DNA of 64,000 nucleotides, taken from positions 39,582,737 to 39,646,736 of the forward strand of contig CM043869.1 of NCBI GenBank assembly GCA_023846275.1. Reading direction: 5' to 3'. The notes below the pieces were generated by a model. It ran no database searches and was not told where the DNA came from. It saw nothing but the letters and a program-made list of their open reading frames with translations. The position numbers were made by a program, and so were the translations under genes. How positions within the stretch are numbered: the stretch's first letter is position 1; each line of letters starts with the position of its first letter. Of this stretch, positions 8,186 through 19,457 are shown piece by piece. The stretch is from Vanilla planifolia (lineage: Eukaryota; Streptophyta; Magnoliopsida; Asparagales; Orchidaceae).

Positions 8186-11175
8186 ACATTGCTAGTATTT
8201 AAATTAAATAAATTTCACCAACAATTGATGGTTTGGGGATTAAGGACCACCGATAATTTATTTCTTTGATAGATAATACCTTCATTAACTCTATGATCAT
8301 AACAAAGATGGTAACCAATCATTTGATTACACTTGTATTCCTTTCACATTCACAAAAGATAACAATGATGTTATATAACTATCTCTCTTGTATTTCTTTC
8401 ATAACATAACATGGGAAAAACAAACATTTATACTTGAAGTGAAACTTGCGGTGACACATATCTCTGAAGATTTAGGGTGCAACAATGATTGTTATCAATC
8501 AACTAATCAAGTTCTTAGGCCTAAAGACTAATCAAGTTGCATGCTGGCAGTAGTGTGCAGTAATAATTAAATATTTAATATTGAAATATTATCATTTCTT
8601 CCCATTTTTTTGGTTTGGGCTACAAAATATTGATGGTATAGCTTGACTTAAAAATATTGCACGGAATGTTTTCTTAATTCAGGGTTGAGCCAAACTCATT
8701 TGAGTTGAGTCACGAGTGAAGCTGAATTTTGGGCAAACGTTATTGTAGCTCAATTTTTTGCTTATCTTGTTTTGCTAAATTTTTATATGAATCAGTTCTA
8801 AAAATTAACATATCACATGCTTTGTCAAACTTCTATTGGCATAATGAATAGGACATTATAAATGTGAGATATCACGTAATCATGCCTTACTCACTTCTTT
8901 GCACCATTTGCATGGCTTTATGTTTTCGTTCTTGCATCTCTATCTAGGTTGCTTACAAACATAGAAACATAAGTTTGTAAGGTACAAATCCCACATGTCT
9001 CAGTTTTTTCTTTTTTTTTTCTCACGTTTCAAGCTGCCTCATCCTGCTTGAGCTGATTAAATTTTGATTCCAATTCAAAGTTACTTAAATTTTTTTAACT
9101 CAATGTGTAGGTTGGACCAAACTTTTTAGTGTTTTACATTATAAGCTTGGCCCTAGCATTTCATCTGAGTAGGGGTCTTATTTCCTTATGCCTGTGTTAC
9201 TAGGATAGCATAGATCATAGTTTTGCAGTTTCAGGCATTAGACCGTCAAATGAAGAGTATATTAAAACTTATAATTGAGAATGTTTTGTTATGCTAAATT
9301 GTAGCTTACATTTGTTGGTTTCACCTAGAAACACGAAGGCTAATATTGGAAGTATCGAATATTACAAAACATTTTAGGGTCTTTAATTTCAAGGTTTGAT
9401 GAAGGTTTAAGGTGCTTTATTTGTGCACCAGTACATTGTTTTATAAAAGTCCTACATTAAAAATATGAAGTTATGCCTTCAAAATAATTATGCACATCAA
9501 AATCTGAAATTTGAGATAATTTGGTAGATAATTTATAGCATATGTTTTTGTTTTTTATTATTAATATATTTGGCCTCTTGTTGTACATTGTTTAACGTCA
9601 AAACACAATTTTAGTTTGCTAAAAATATGTAGAAGTGATGTCTTTACTTTTGTGATCATAGCATGCTAGCACTTAAATTTCTTTTGTTCGATGGACCTTT
9701 TGGTTGGATTGTCAATGTTATTCTAATGCAAACACTGACCGTAAGCAACAGCAGATGTTATATAAAAAGTTGTCTAACCATGGTGGCAATATTGTGAACC
9801 TTTTGTTTTTTATGACATCTAAAGTGTTGAACACTATGTCAAATATGTTATTGGTTTTTGTTTTTGTTTTATATTTTCCTTAAAAATACTTGTATTCCTT
9901 TTGTTTTGGTGGAATGCTTTCTTACATTAATTGAAGTCGAAATGAATTTTCATATCACAAGTAAGAATTGTTATTTCTTGTTCACTTTTGTCACAATGAT
10001 GTATGGTTCAACCAAAAAAATTCATATCTAAACTTTTAAATGTGAGAAAAAAATGCTTGGTAAAACTAAAATTGTGTCTTTTAAATGGTGTCTTTGCTCA
10101 ATTGGATGCTTTTAAAGATCTTGAAGACTCTGGATCAAACATTGCAATATTTGAAACTACTATGTATATTTTATTGTCGTTCTTCTGAGCTCTAGCTTGT
10201 AGAATGCTTGCTTATCAATAATTTGTAGTTCAAATGGCATTTTTTCTTTCGTGTCGAAGGGGACACTTTTTTAAAAAACATTCTTGTTTGACTGCACCTC
10301 TCTTTGAATTGGGTAATTGGCCAAACAAAGCCCACACTAGTTGTTCGTAGTTTTCAGATTCAAAAGAAATGTAGACCATGCTGATTGAGCAGCCTAGAAA
10401 TACAATTTAGTGATCATTCGTACTTCAATTGATAGTCCATAATTATTTTCCTATCCTTTTTTCCACTTAACGTTTGCATGGTTCTCTAGGTAGCCAGTCA
10501 TTTTCAAAAACTTATATTTTGGTAGTTTTGATCTTTCCTTGCCTAGCCATTTGCAGCATTTTTTATACCACTTTTGTAGACGTACAGGACAAAATGTTAT
10601 TATCTATTTATCTTTTTTATGTCTTTTTTTTTCTTTCATTTACGTATTGAAGCTCAATATATGCTCTTTTTTCATTGTGTTGTGTGAATATGTACTGACA
10701 TGTATGTCATCTAAGTGATGTGGTTCTTGTAAGTTATGATATAAATTGTTAATTGAAATATTTTGAAAATTTAGTTTAATAAATTATGATGTTTGAATTT
10801 TGATAGAATTCTTGCTCGTGCCTCGAGTTCAACCACCTCATCTTATTTTATTTTACCTCCACTATGTTAGTGATGACATTTTAGAGAATTTTTAAATGAA
10901 TGTGCTTTTACACTTGTTTAAAATGAAGCATCTACCATCCTTATTTACATAATATGTGCAATCTTATTTTTATTTTTCTATGAACAAAAAGCTGTATTTC
11001 CATATTGTGAAATAACACTTAAAAACTTTTGCCATTTTGGTTAGATTTTAATATCTTAGTTTTTTAAAAAAAATTTCTTTGTGGCTTCTTCATAAAATCA
11101 AATTGCTTTTGTCTATTTAATGGAAATGGTTGTCAAATTATTGTTGTTATTCTATTCCGTCTTACTTAAAGCTTG
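8186..11175. other. Three-kilobase stretch without a recognised gene, unit 1
   Basis: AT-rich, T-rich on the plus strand, similar in texture to plant introns and intergenic DNA. The best open stretch is 10003-10188, whose end (FAQLDAFKDLEDSGSNIAIF) reads like protein but matches no family I recognise. I looked for earlier CAND1 exons here and found none. Equivalents: 20221-23210, 34710-37699, 49198-52187, 63687-64000 (partial). Confidence 0.5.
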
Positions 11176-11292
11176 CATAAGGCTCTTTCAAGTCCTATTC
11201 TGTCAACTGTTGGTGAGAGGTATTACAAAGTTACAGCTAAAGCTTTACGAGTTTGCGAAGAACTAGTGCATGTTATCCATCCAACATTTGAG
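11176..11292 (+). pseudogene. CAND1: Isolated CAND1-like exon, unit 1
   Basis: The frame reads HKALSSPILSTVGERYYKVT followed by AKALRVCEELVHVIHP, which matches the mid-protein HEAT region of plant CAND1 (ALSSPVL..VGERYYKVTAEALRVCGELV). The continuation diverges after the codons for TFE at 11292, and about 75 expected residues up to the AFAVIA block are missing. In their place lies the VPS13-like fragment 130 bp downstream. The next recognised CAND1 exon begins at 14129 in the correct gene order, so this is one disrupted gene piece and not an independent capture. Confidence 0.85.
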
Positions 11293-11424
11293 GCAATTAA
11301 GCTAATTAAAATGATGATAGCCATATGGAGTTATGAGTTTTATTATAATTTTGAAATCTAGACATGCACTTTTCACTTCGAGGCATGTTTCTACAATCTA
11401 TAAAGCCATCAAAATCAAGATCAT

Positions 11425-13425
11425 ATGAATAAGTTAATTCAATGTATTATTTCATTTCATGGGAATAATAAGTGGGATGTGTTAGCGTCAGCTGATGGAC
11501 TATCCCTTTCCTCCCCACTCAGTCCTTATGAGGTCCTTTGGGGGTTTGTGTCATCTGCTTTATCTCCTGTACTAAATGTTCGAGCCAGGAAATCAGAGAA
11601 CAAGAAATGTTAAATATTAGTTTTGGTTTTCAGCATGTTTAATGCATTTTGACATCGGAATTTTTCGCCATGCTGATTGGATACTTCTCCTTGTCTGATT
11701 GGAGCTTGAAGGAAACTATGAAGGAAGATGAGCTGTGGACAAGTTCCAATGATGAGTTTTATAGATCTTCTGGATTTGACGCACAAATTATTTATAAGTT
11801 TAAAATACTAGAATCAATTCTAATTTTTCCTGGAGGACCATTTGGCTTTCTGTTTACAAGTTGAATGTAATGTGCCATCTATAACTGTTGCCAGTGGACT
11901 CAATACGTTCAAACTTTTTGGTAGAAGTTTATCTGTGTCATTAGTGCCACTCAAAGATGCCACTTCTTCATTCAAGCTTGGAAATAATATTTTCAAGACA
12001 AATATTCAATTAGTTGAGCACTTTGAGACAGACGTTTGGTTGAGAGTGCCTTTCAAGAAAAAGAAATCAGTTGATGATGCTGATTTCCCTTTTCTAATCA
12101 TGATAAATATTAATAATTGTATAGTGACTGTTGAAGGTATGACGTAATTTGATTAGTTAGTGTTGCCTCTAAGATAAATTGATTTGAAAACTTAACAATC
12201 ATTGATGTTGTCTTTCAGATGAGTACTTCTTTGATGGGGTAGAAGCGACCATGTTTGTTGTAGATCAGCTTTCTTTGGTTAGTAAAGGCTCTGAATATTT
12301 TACATCCGATGTCTTGCATTTTCTGCATCTGAAGAGGAAAATCAATGTGGAAGCTGTTGGTATTCCTGACAGACCAAATGAGTTCTCCTTTGTTTTGAAA
12401 GCACGTGCCAGGGCCTTATCATTTAATTTCTCTTGCTTGAATATGAAAGAAGCTTCTACAATCGAAACCATAGCTACTTTATATTTGAGGCTTGATTGTT
12501 CTTCCGCAGTGAGAAATGGTTTACTAAAGTCACTTGATGCAAAGGTTTCCAGTTTTCTTCGTCATTCCTTTTGCAATGACGTGCTATTGGCATCATTCAC
12601 TTCTCATATTGGTGCAACTTTTCGCATTAGCATCAACTTTTGTAGATCTTTTCAAGGCAATGCTGAAATAGTATTTGCAATTCCTGCCATTGATATTTGG
12701 TTGCATATGCATGAGTGGGTCAGCATAAATGCTTTTCTTTGTTCTCTTAAAAGAAAGTTGGACATTTTGTTCCTATCAACAGTTGTGAATTGAAAATCTT
12801 CTTATAAAGATAATTCTGAATCTGTTTCATCTTGTTCTGCTTCTGAAAGTACTATGCTGGAAACTGATATTTTACTATGAAATCTAAGAGCATAATTATT
12901 TCATTTCATGTTCCCCTCTATGATAATGAACAAGATTCATAAAAGTTTGATGTATACAAAGCAGACCAGTATAATGTTCTTGGTACTAAGGCAGCAGTAA
13001 GTGCATCAGCTTTTGAATCAAAGCCTAGCAAGCAAGTAAAATTACTGTTTTAGAGTAAATATTTGTTATTTACTATAGAAAGAAAATCGCATGAAACTGA
13101 AACGTAATATTGATAAGATGAGAACTTTGCTTGAGATGGTTCAAGGGCACGAGAGATATTATTCTCTTCCCTTCGTATACATCTCTCATGTGAAAATTGA
13201 AACTAATATCTTTTACTTCATTTTTTTCTGTTTGGCTGGTCTTTTTAGTCTTCTTTTCTTTCGATGCTAAATTTTTTGCCTTTCTCTTTTGTATGTGCTC
13301 ATTTGTCCTCGTGCAGCCTAGAGATCCTGATCAAGTGCATGGCCATTCAGTCAAAGTGAATGAATAATATTTTTGATGGTTCGGGCTTTTTTGATCTACT
13401 GATAAATTACAATAATGTTGACAAG
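11425..13425 (+). pseudogene. VPS13-like (chorein family) gene fragment, unit 1
   Basis: VPS13 proteins are very large lipid-transfer proteins at membrane contact sites. This fragment covers a small internal part. Recognisable stretches are DVLASADGLSLSSPLSP (about 11473), GYFSLSDWS (about 11680), VECNVPSITVASG through FETDVWLRVPF (from 11860), CFTSDVLQF-like YFTSDVLHFLHLKRK (about 12294), a SLDIWLHLSDW-like stretch AIDIWLHMHEW (about 12681), SFHVPLYDNEQ (12901) and LLINYNNVDK (ending 13425). A normal intron with phase 1 (12137-12218, gtatga..tttcag) is kept, so this is not a retrocopy. It is dead: frameshifts near 11600, 11850 and 12890, and in-frame stops at 11640, 12791, 12878 and 12940. 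It sits between two CAND1 pieces. Family call from remembered plant homologues. Confidence 0.75.
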
Positions 13426-14128
13426 GTTGGCTTTATGCTTTTGAGCAAATTTTGTCCCTCAAAAGTTATTAGAATATGCCAATTTCTTTTAGATTATCTT
13501 TGTTCTCTCATATATTAGGGAATGAGATGTACTTCTATATGTAACTTCTTCCTTTATATAATATGCATATGGTGCTCATGGAAGCCATGCACTAGATTAT
13601 ATTAGTTCATGATTAATTGTAATTCGAATTGGAGGAGCAAGTTCAAACGTTCAAACTTGGCTTAATTATCTTTCTCGTTTGTTTTTCTTTTTTTTGTGGT
13701 GAAGCTTTGATTGTTCGCATTATTTGTTTTTTTTAATAATTTTCTCATCTTGAAGCTGTCCTTTATTTATTTATTTTGCTATTTACATAGGTTTTTTTTT
13801 TCTTATATGACATATGCATTCCATTTTGTTCGATAATCGATCCCATGTTGACCAATAGTCATGGGAAACGTATTTGTAAATTAACATGTGAGATCTTAGA
13901 TTTCTCTCATATAATAATGTTACAAAATGTTATTGTCAAAGTAAAGTGGAAACCATTTAAAACAATAGAGAATGGACATTCAAAAAAAAATTGGTAAAAT
14001 AATACCTTGTGATAAGTTTATTGAATTTAACACTTTAAATTATTATCTATTCAAATGTTGCATAAATATAACATACTTATTTCTTATTGCTAGTCTATTT
14101 GATTAAAATGTTTTTATGCCATACTTAG
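13426..14128. other. Spacer between the VPS13-like and CAND1-like pieces, unit 1
   Basis: T-rich, with several long T runs. The run of ten T at about 13792-13801 is nine in unit 3. No gene content recognised. The junction between VPS13-derived and CAND1-derived DNA must lie here or shortly before. Equivalents: 25461-26163, 39950-40651, 54438-55140. Confidence 0.55.
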
Positions 14129-16122
14129 GCTTTTGCAATAATTGTTAGCTCTCTGCTCCGATTAGATCCATCAAGTGTTTTAGAACAAGTGGTTTTAGAG
14201 CTAACTACATTTCTATGGAAGGTACATTTTTTTTGGTTTATTTTGTGGTGATATAATATGAAATATTTATGTTTATATGCTTACTTTTGTGTCATATGCT
14301 AATAAGGTACTAAGACAGGCGACATTAAGGACATTAAACTCCTTATTAATTGAACTTTCAACACTCATATGGTCTAATATTTTTAAGTGTAGATGATTTC
14401 AATGTTTTTTTGGGATCATTATCTCTCACTAATGTATATGTTTGTAGTGACATGGACTTGCATATGACTGCTCTTGCGCTGGAACTTTGTTGCACTTGGA
14501 TGACAAACAAACAATCAAGCGAGAGTGTCGGTTTAATAGTTAGACAGAAAGCTCTGCCTCAAGCTCTGATGCTGATTAGGAGCTCCTTGCTACAGGGTCA
14601 AGGTTTGCAAGTATGTGATTTTAGGTTAGTTCTATAACTCCATGTTGACTTATTACTAGCTAAGTGATGCAGGTTTTGCAAAGATTTTTTGCATCGTTGG
14701 CTCGTTCAGCAAATACAAGCTCTGATGTGCTATTGGACTCGCTTCTTTCGAGTGCCAGACCATCAAAACAATATAGTGGTCTATCTAAGCAGGCTATATA
14801 TTTTATTGCACAGTGTGTTGTTGAGTTTTGTTTAGCTGTTGGTGATAAAAAAAAATGTGCTTGTACAGTGGAAATGCTTAAAGGCATTTTTAAAGAGGAT
14901 GGAAACGTTCATTATGTGAGTATATTCTTGTTGTTGGTTGTGCCCTTCTAAAAAACAATCTATTTTTATAGGTGAATCATGATATGTCATGTTTTATTTG
15001 AAATTATTTGTGGTGGTTAAAAGTCTTACATTATTATCTTTAACTTCTATATCTTTTACTCTAACTTTGTCTTAACTCTACGAATTCTCTATTAATTAAT
15101 TTGATTTTAATGCTAGTGGGCTACCAATGGGCGACGTCTCTTGCATGAGTAGTTCAAGTTCCACAATGGAACTTAGCTTTGAAAAACTTTAATTGATTTG
15201 CTCAAAACCTTCTCTGTAATGTGGTACAGAATGAGTGACTCACAAGTAAAAATATTTTGTACTAGTAGGTCAAGTTTTAGGAATAAATTATACTTTGGGC
15301 AGTTCTCCTACGGTGGTTCGTGATTTACGTACTCAGCTTTTACGCTATATAGTGTATGCTCATTTGCTCACTACTTCGAAGCATGGTTGAGCTTCTGGGT
15401 CTACTTTATATATGAGGTACATTTGCAAAAGATTGTTTTAAATGATATATTAATATGACTCCATAATAACGTCTTGCATGTCTACTTTTCCATGCATCAT
15501 TGTATGCATGCAAATGCATAAAATCAAACATCCTTATAGTAGCATTTGTGTGTTATATGTAATATCTACAATTTATATGATCAAATTTTTTTTTTCAATA
15601 TATACTTTGTTTCACGCCATGTTTCATATGCTCTTTGCAATATTGCTATGGGAAACCTATGCAAGTATTTAGCTTTTATCTTGGACCAAATTGATAACCA
15701 ACAGAAGAAACAATATCTCTTACTGCATTTCTTGAAGGAAGTGAGTTATATTTGTAACTACATAGAAATTGATTTTTCTCAGAGATGGAAAACTTCCAGG
15801 CCATTACAAGATAATATTGAGAAAAAATTATAGTTTTTAAAGTTTGGCATATTTTTTATGTTTTTGGTTTGAAACGTAAATGTGCTTTTTAAAAACATTT
15901 GTGTGATAAGTACCACAGCAAAAATGTGCTATTTTTACTTTTAATTTATATTTAATTGATATTTATGTTCATATTTGAAGCTTGTCTCTCTTGATCAACA
16001 TGATCACCAACCATGCAGCTTTTTGCAGTGAATATTTCATTGTTGAGAGACCTAAAACGATAGATGAGATCCTATATCATAATATCTCCACATTTCTTAT
16101 GCTTGTTAAAGATAAAGATCAA
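14129..16122 (+). pseudogene. CAND1: CAND1-like pseudogene crossing units 1 and 2
   Basis: The exon-like blocks are 14129-14221 (AFAIIVSSLLRLDPSSVLEQ...), 14307-14371 (VLRQATLRTLNSLLIELSTL), 14448-14610 (DMDLHMTALALELC... to QGQGLQ), 14673-14915 (VLQRFFASLARSANTS...), about 15612-15740 and about 15979-16122. The first four splice in phase (93+65+163+243 nt) into 188 open codons, with GT..AG borders (donor gtctaa at 14372 is weak). Against plant CAND1 about 17 residues are deleted in frame between NSLL and IELSTL. The exon before SYALCNIA is lost and the last block is frameshifted with a deletion before IVERP. The N-terminal half and the C-terminus are absent. No intact CAND1 can be made here. 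Confidence 0.87.
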
Positions 16123-17073
16123 GTAAGCTTCACACCACATCTCAAATTTGACTTGTTACTTTATGCATGTCATTTGGATTTTGTAACATTTGAGAAAACC
16201 ATTAGTTGTTTTTCTTTGCTTTATCTGTACCATGTAGTTAATTCTACCTAATATATTTAAGTTTTATGATTGTTTTTATTATCTTAAGTTATTTAATTTA
16301 TGTCAATCTTATTTTTTATCATTGTTAGATAAATTTAAATTAATATAACAATAGCATATTAACTATTACGTTATGCAACTAAACCATCACGACATACTTT
16401 CTTCGTTATATTTGCATGCCCACAAGTTGTGTAAATTTCTTAACTTTGTTATATTTCAATTTAACTAAAGTTAGAAAAAGTGTGAGTAATCTACAAAAAC
16501 TAAATAATATAAAAATTCTTAAACTTGTTCAAAATCTTGTTAGGTGATCACATTGCATCAAATGGCATGTGAATATTATTTATTCATATTTATTTGTTTG
16601 TAGGAGAAGACTTCGTTAACAAAGCTCACAGTGCATAGGCACGGCGGCGTTAACGTCGTCGGCTTTGTGAAATGGCTTCAACAAGGTTCGGTCGTATCGG
16701 AAAGCTCTCTGCTAATAGTTCTCTGCTAACAGTTATATAACGAACAGTAGACGATTTTCATTCAAGCCGGCTTCCTATGAACACGGTTTTTTTTAATTGT
16801 TTATTATATTAATCAAACAATTAAAAGAAATCACTTAATAACAGAATTTTAAGGAACAGGTTTGCTACTTTGCAGGAGAATCATTTTTAAATTTCAATTA
16901 ATTATTTTACAAAGTATTGTGATAAATTAAACTCTTTTTTATTTAATGTATATGGAAATCATTATGATCATAACAAATATTTAAACTTAAAACGATTTAA
17001 AATTTATAATTTCAATTTAACGAACCGAATGAATCGCGCAGAAGCAGGATTGCTCATTATTTATGTATCATAG

Positions 17074-17262
17074 ATGGAGTTTTTGCTTCATTTCCAACGA
17101 GTTCCCCAAAAATCTCCAAGAATCTCTGAGTTGCCGACGAAAGCAATGCGAGAGCCAAAGGGAACGGTTGGAGCTGTTAAAGCGATGAAACACGACTCAT
17201 CGCCGACGAGAGCAATGCGAGACCCAAAGGGAACGGCTGGAGCTGGCGAAGAGATGAAACAG
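17074..17262 (+). other. Exon-like frame with 69-bp duplication, unit 2
   Basis: Copy of 2585-2773, with no change seen. Confidence 0.38.
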
Positions 17263-19437
17263 GTAGCCCAAACGATGTTTGCTTACTTTTGTCTTCTTTT
17301 ACGTTTCTTATTTTATTTTACTGCTCGGATCGTTTTGCTGAGAAGTGGAACGTAGGAAGGCATCGTATAGGACGTTATTTGATTAGGGAAGCATCATTTA
17401 CTGTATCATGAAATTGTTAGATGATGGGTTTTTCGTCAACTTGCTTGGGATTAGGGAGTTTGGTGGAGATAAACATTTGTGATAACGAACAACAACAGAT
17501 TCATCCGGACAGTCTCATCAAATTATTTGACGAAGGAGAATAGTTTCGAAATAAATTTTTTTATAGGATAGAGATCTTTTTTTTATAATTTTTCACTGAG
17601 TTTTAAATACATTTAATGTAATAGAAGGGAAAAGATAAATTTAAATACATTTTAATTAAAAGATTGTAGCCTAAATTCTTTCTTAACAGGAAAAGTGAAG
17701 GGAAAAGAACTACTAGTTTCTAAGTTATCTAGACATTTGTTGCTTCAGGCTTGCCTTGCAGCAAAGAAGAGGAAAAGATATTCTTTATTGAGCATATTTA
17801 AAATTGTTAGAATTAAATTCTGTTATAAGAAAATACAACTCAAGATATTTGTTGCATTAGATTGATGTTTAATTCCTAGCGAAATCCAATGTATTCTATT
17901 ATGTTTGCCCGTATTTAAAATTTTTTCAGTCTGAACTCGCTTTAATCAAACACATAATCTGTTAGAATAATAAATAAATAAATAAACCACAGCTTTTAAG
18001 AAAATAAATGATAATATCACCATAATATTGCATTTAAAATCTTGTTATAAGTTGCATTAGACTAGCCTTTGTAATAGAAACGATACACTGTTGTTAAGCT
18101 TTGTTTCATTGTTGTTCAACTTTTCATGCTTTACTGTGTTTTCTTTTACCATTATCTTTTTTCTAAGTAAATACAGTTTCGATCCTCTTCCTTCTCCAGT
18201 AATTCTACTTCAAGATTGTTCCACTGTGTAAGTGATGAATTAGTGTTGTTGGGATATCATGTTTTTTGTATTGGAATCAATAATTCCAGCAAAGTTCATC
18301 ATACTTCAACTCATCAAAGCTCTATGAAGATCTCCCACCTAAATCATATAGAAGACATAAAGCAACACTAACAACTAATTTTAACTTTTCTAGATTCTTG
18401 CATTACACTAGCCTTGGTAACAAGCAGAAGAATGCAAGGTTTAGAAATTCCAATAGATAACTGTTAGGAATAGGAAACATGTACCATTATTTTCTTCATT
18501 GTTGCACAATTTCTACATGCTCCCTTGAGTATAGCTTAGTTGAAGAAATAATTCAAAAATACTGAGATTTCATCCATGATTCCACTTAAATATAATAACT
18601 TCAACAAGCATCTAGAATAAGAACTGCAACACAGTTCACCTGAAACCATGAAGATGTAGGAGGAAACATTCAAGGCAATCCTCCTGAAACCTTCTAAATT
18701 TCTAGAGGAAGGTTTTGTAAGAATTCCATTCGGGATAGTAAATACTGTTCGGATTAAAAACAATGACCAAACTCATCACAAGTTTAACAAAAACAATGAA
18801 ACGAGAAAAATCTAACAACTGATTCTAACTTTTCTAGATGTATGTTACATCAGGCTAGTCTTTGTATGAAACAGAAGAATACAATGTTTAGAAATTACTA
18901 GAGATAACAGTTAGTAATAGAAAAGATGTATCATTGTTTTGTTTATAGCTGTTCAATTTTTACTTGAACTGAAAATTGTTTAGTAATAGTTTCAAGGACA
19001 TTGTTTAGTTTACCAAAGTATTGTCTTTAAGGACACATTATATAGCTAATTTTTTATCACTCTTCATATTCTAATTATTTTTTTGAGCTTCCATGTTTGG
19101 CTTTGAGTTGGGTAGATTCCAACTAGATTTAAATGGTGCTTGTTGTATTAGCACTGAGTTAAGTTGAAAAGCATTTGATTTTCCAAAAATGATTAAAACC
19201 AATTTGTGACTCTGAAATATTATTAAAATTTAGCATTTTAGCTTAGGTTGGAAAAGGGAGTTCTTTTGGCCTTAATCATTATGGGTGAAATAAGGATTAA
19301 TCGTATATTATGAGCTGACTATTTTTTTAAAATTTTAATATATAATTAATATAATTTCGATTTGTAGATCTAAGATTTTTTATTATTAATTATCTACATA
19401 AAAATGTATGTTACATCAGGTTAGTCTTTGTAAGAAG

Positions 19438-19457
19438 NNNNNNNNNNNNNNNNNNNN
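19438..19457. other. Assembly gap (20 N) inside unit 2
   Basis: The left flank ends at the equivalent of 4948, inside the fourth copy of the dispersed repeat upstream of the MED26-like gene. The right flank resumes at the equivalent of 7423, inside another local duplication. If unit 2 is like its neighbours the gap hides 2,474 bp, so its drawn size of 20 is nominal. Both edges lying in locally repeated sequence suggests a scaffolding break rather than a biological deletion. Confidence 0.95.

Larger units (their letters stand above)
1..14489. repeat. Tandem unit 1 of a 14.49-kb macrosatellite-like array
   Basis: Base 1 recurs at 14490, and every landmark in this stretch (CAND1, MED26-like and VPS13-like exons, homopolymers, small open frames) reappears 14,489 bp later in the same order and orientation, apart from the part lost in the unit 2 gap. 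The phase is arbitrary because a CAND1 pseudogene crosses the chosen border without interruption. This copy carries a G at 1978 where the other four have A. The unit has no terminal inverted repeats, LTRs or transposase that I can see. The identity claim comes from reading and from constant offsets, not from a computed alignment. Confidence 0.97.

Noticed and set aside
12265-12471. Minus-strand frame of 68 codons
   Set aside because: Antisense shadow of the VPS13-like exon.
1-14489. Helitron, LTR retrotransposon or Pack-MULE borders for the unit
   Set aside because: Reading the unit I found no long terminal inverted or direct repeats, no 3' hairpin with CTRR, and no element proteins. Only the gene-fragment content is suggestive.
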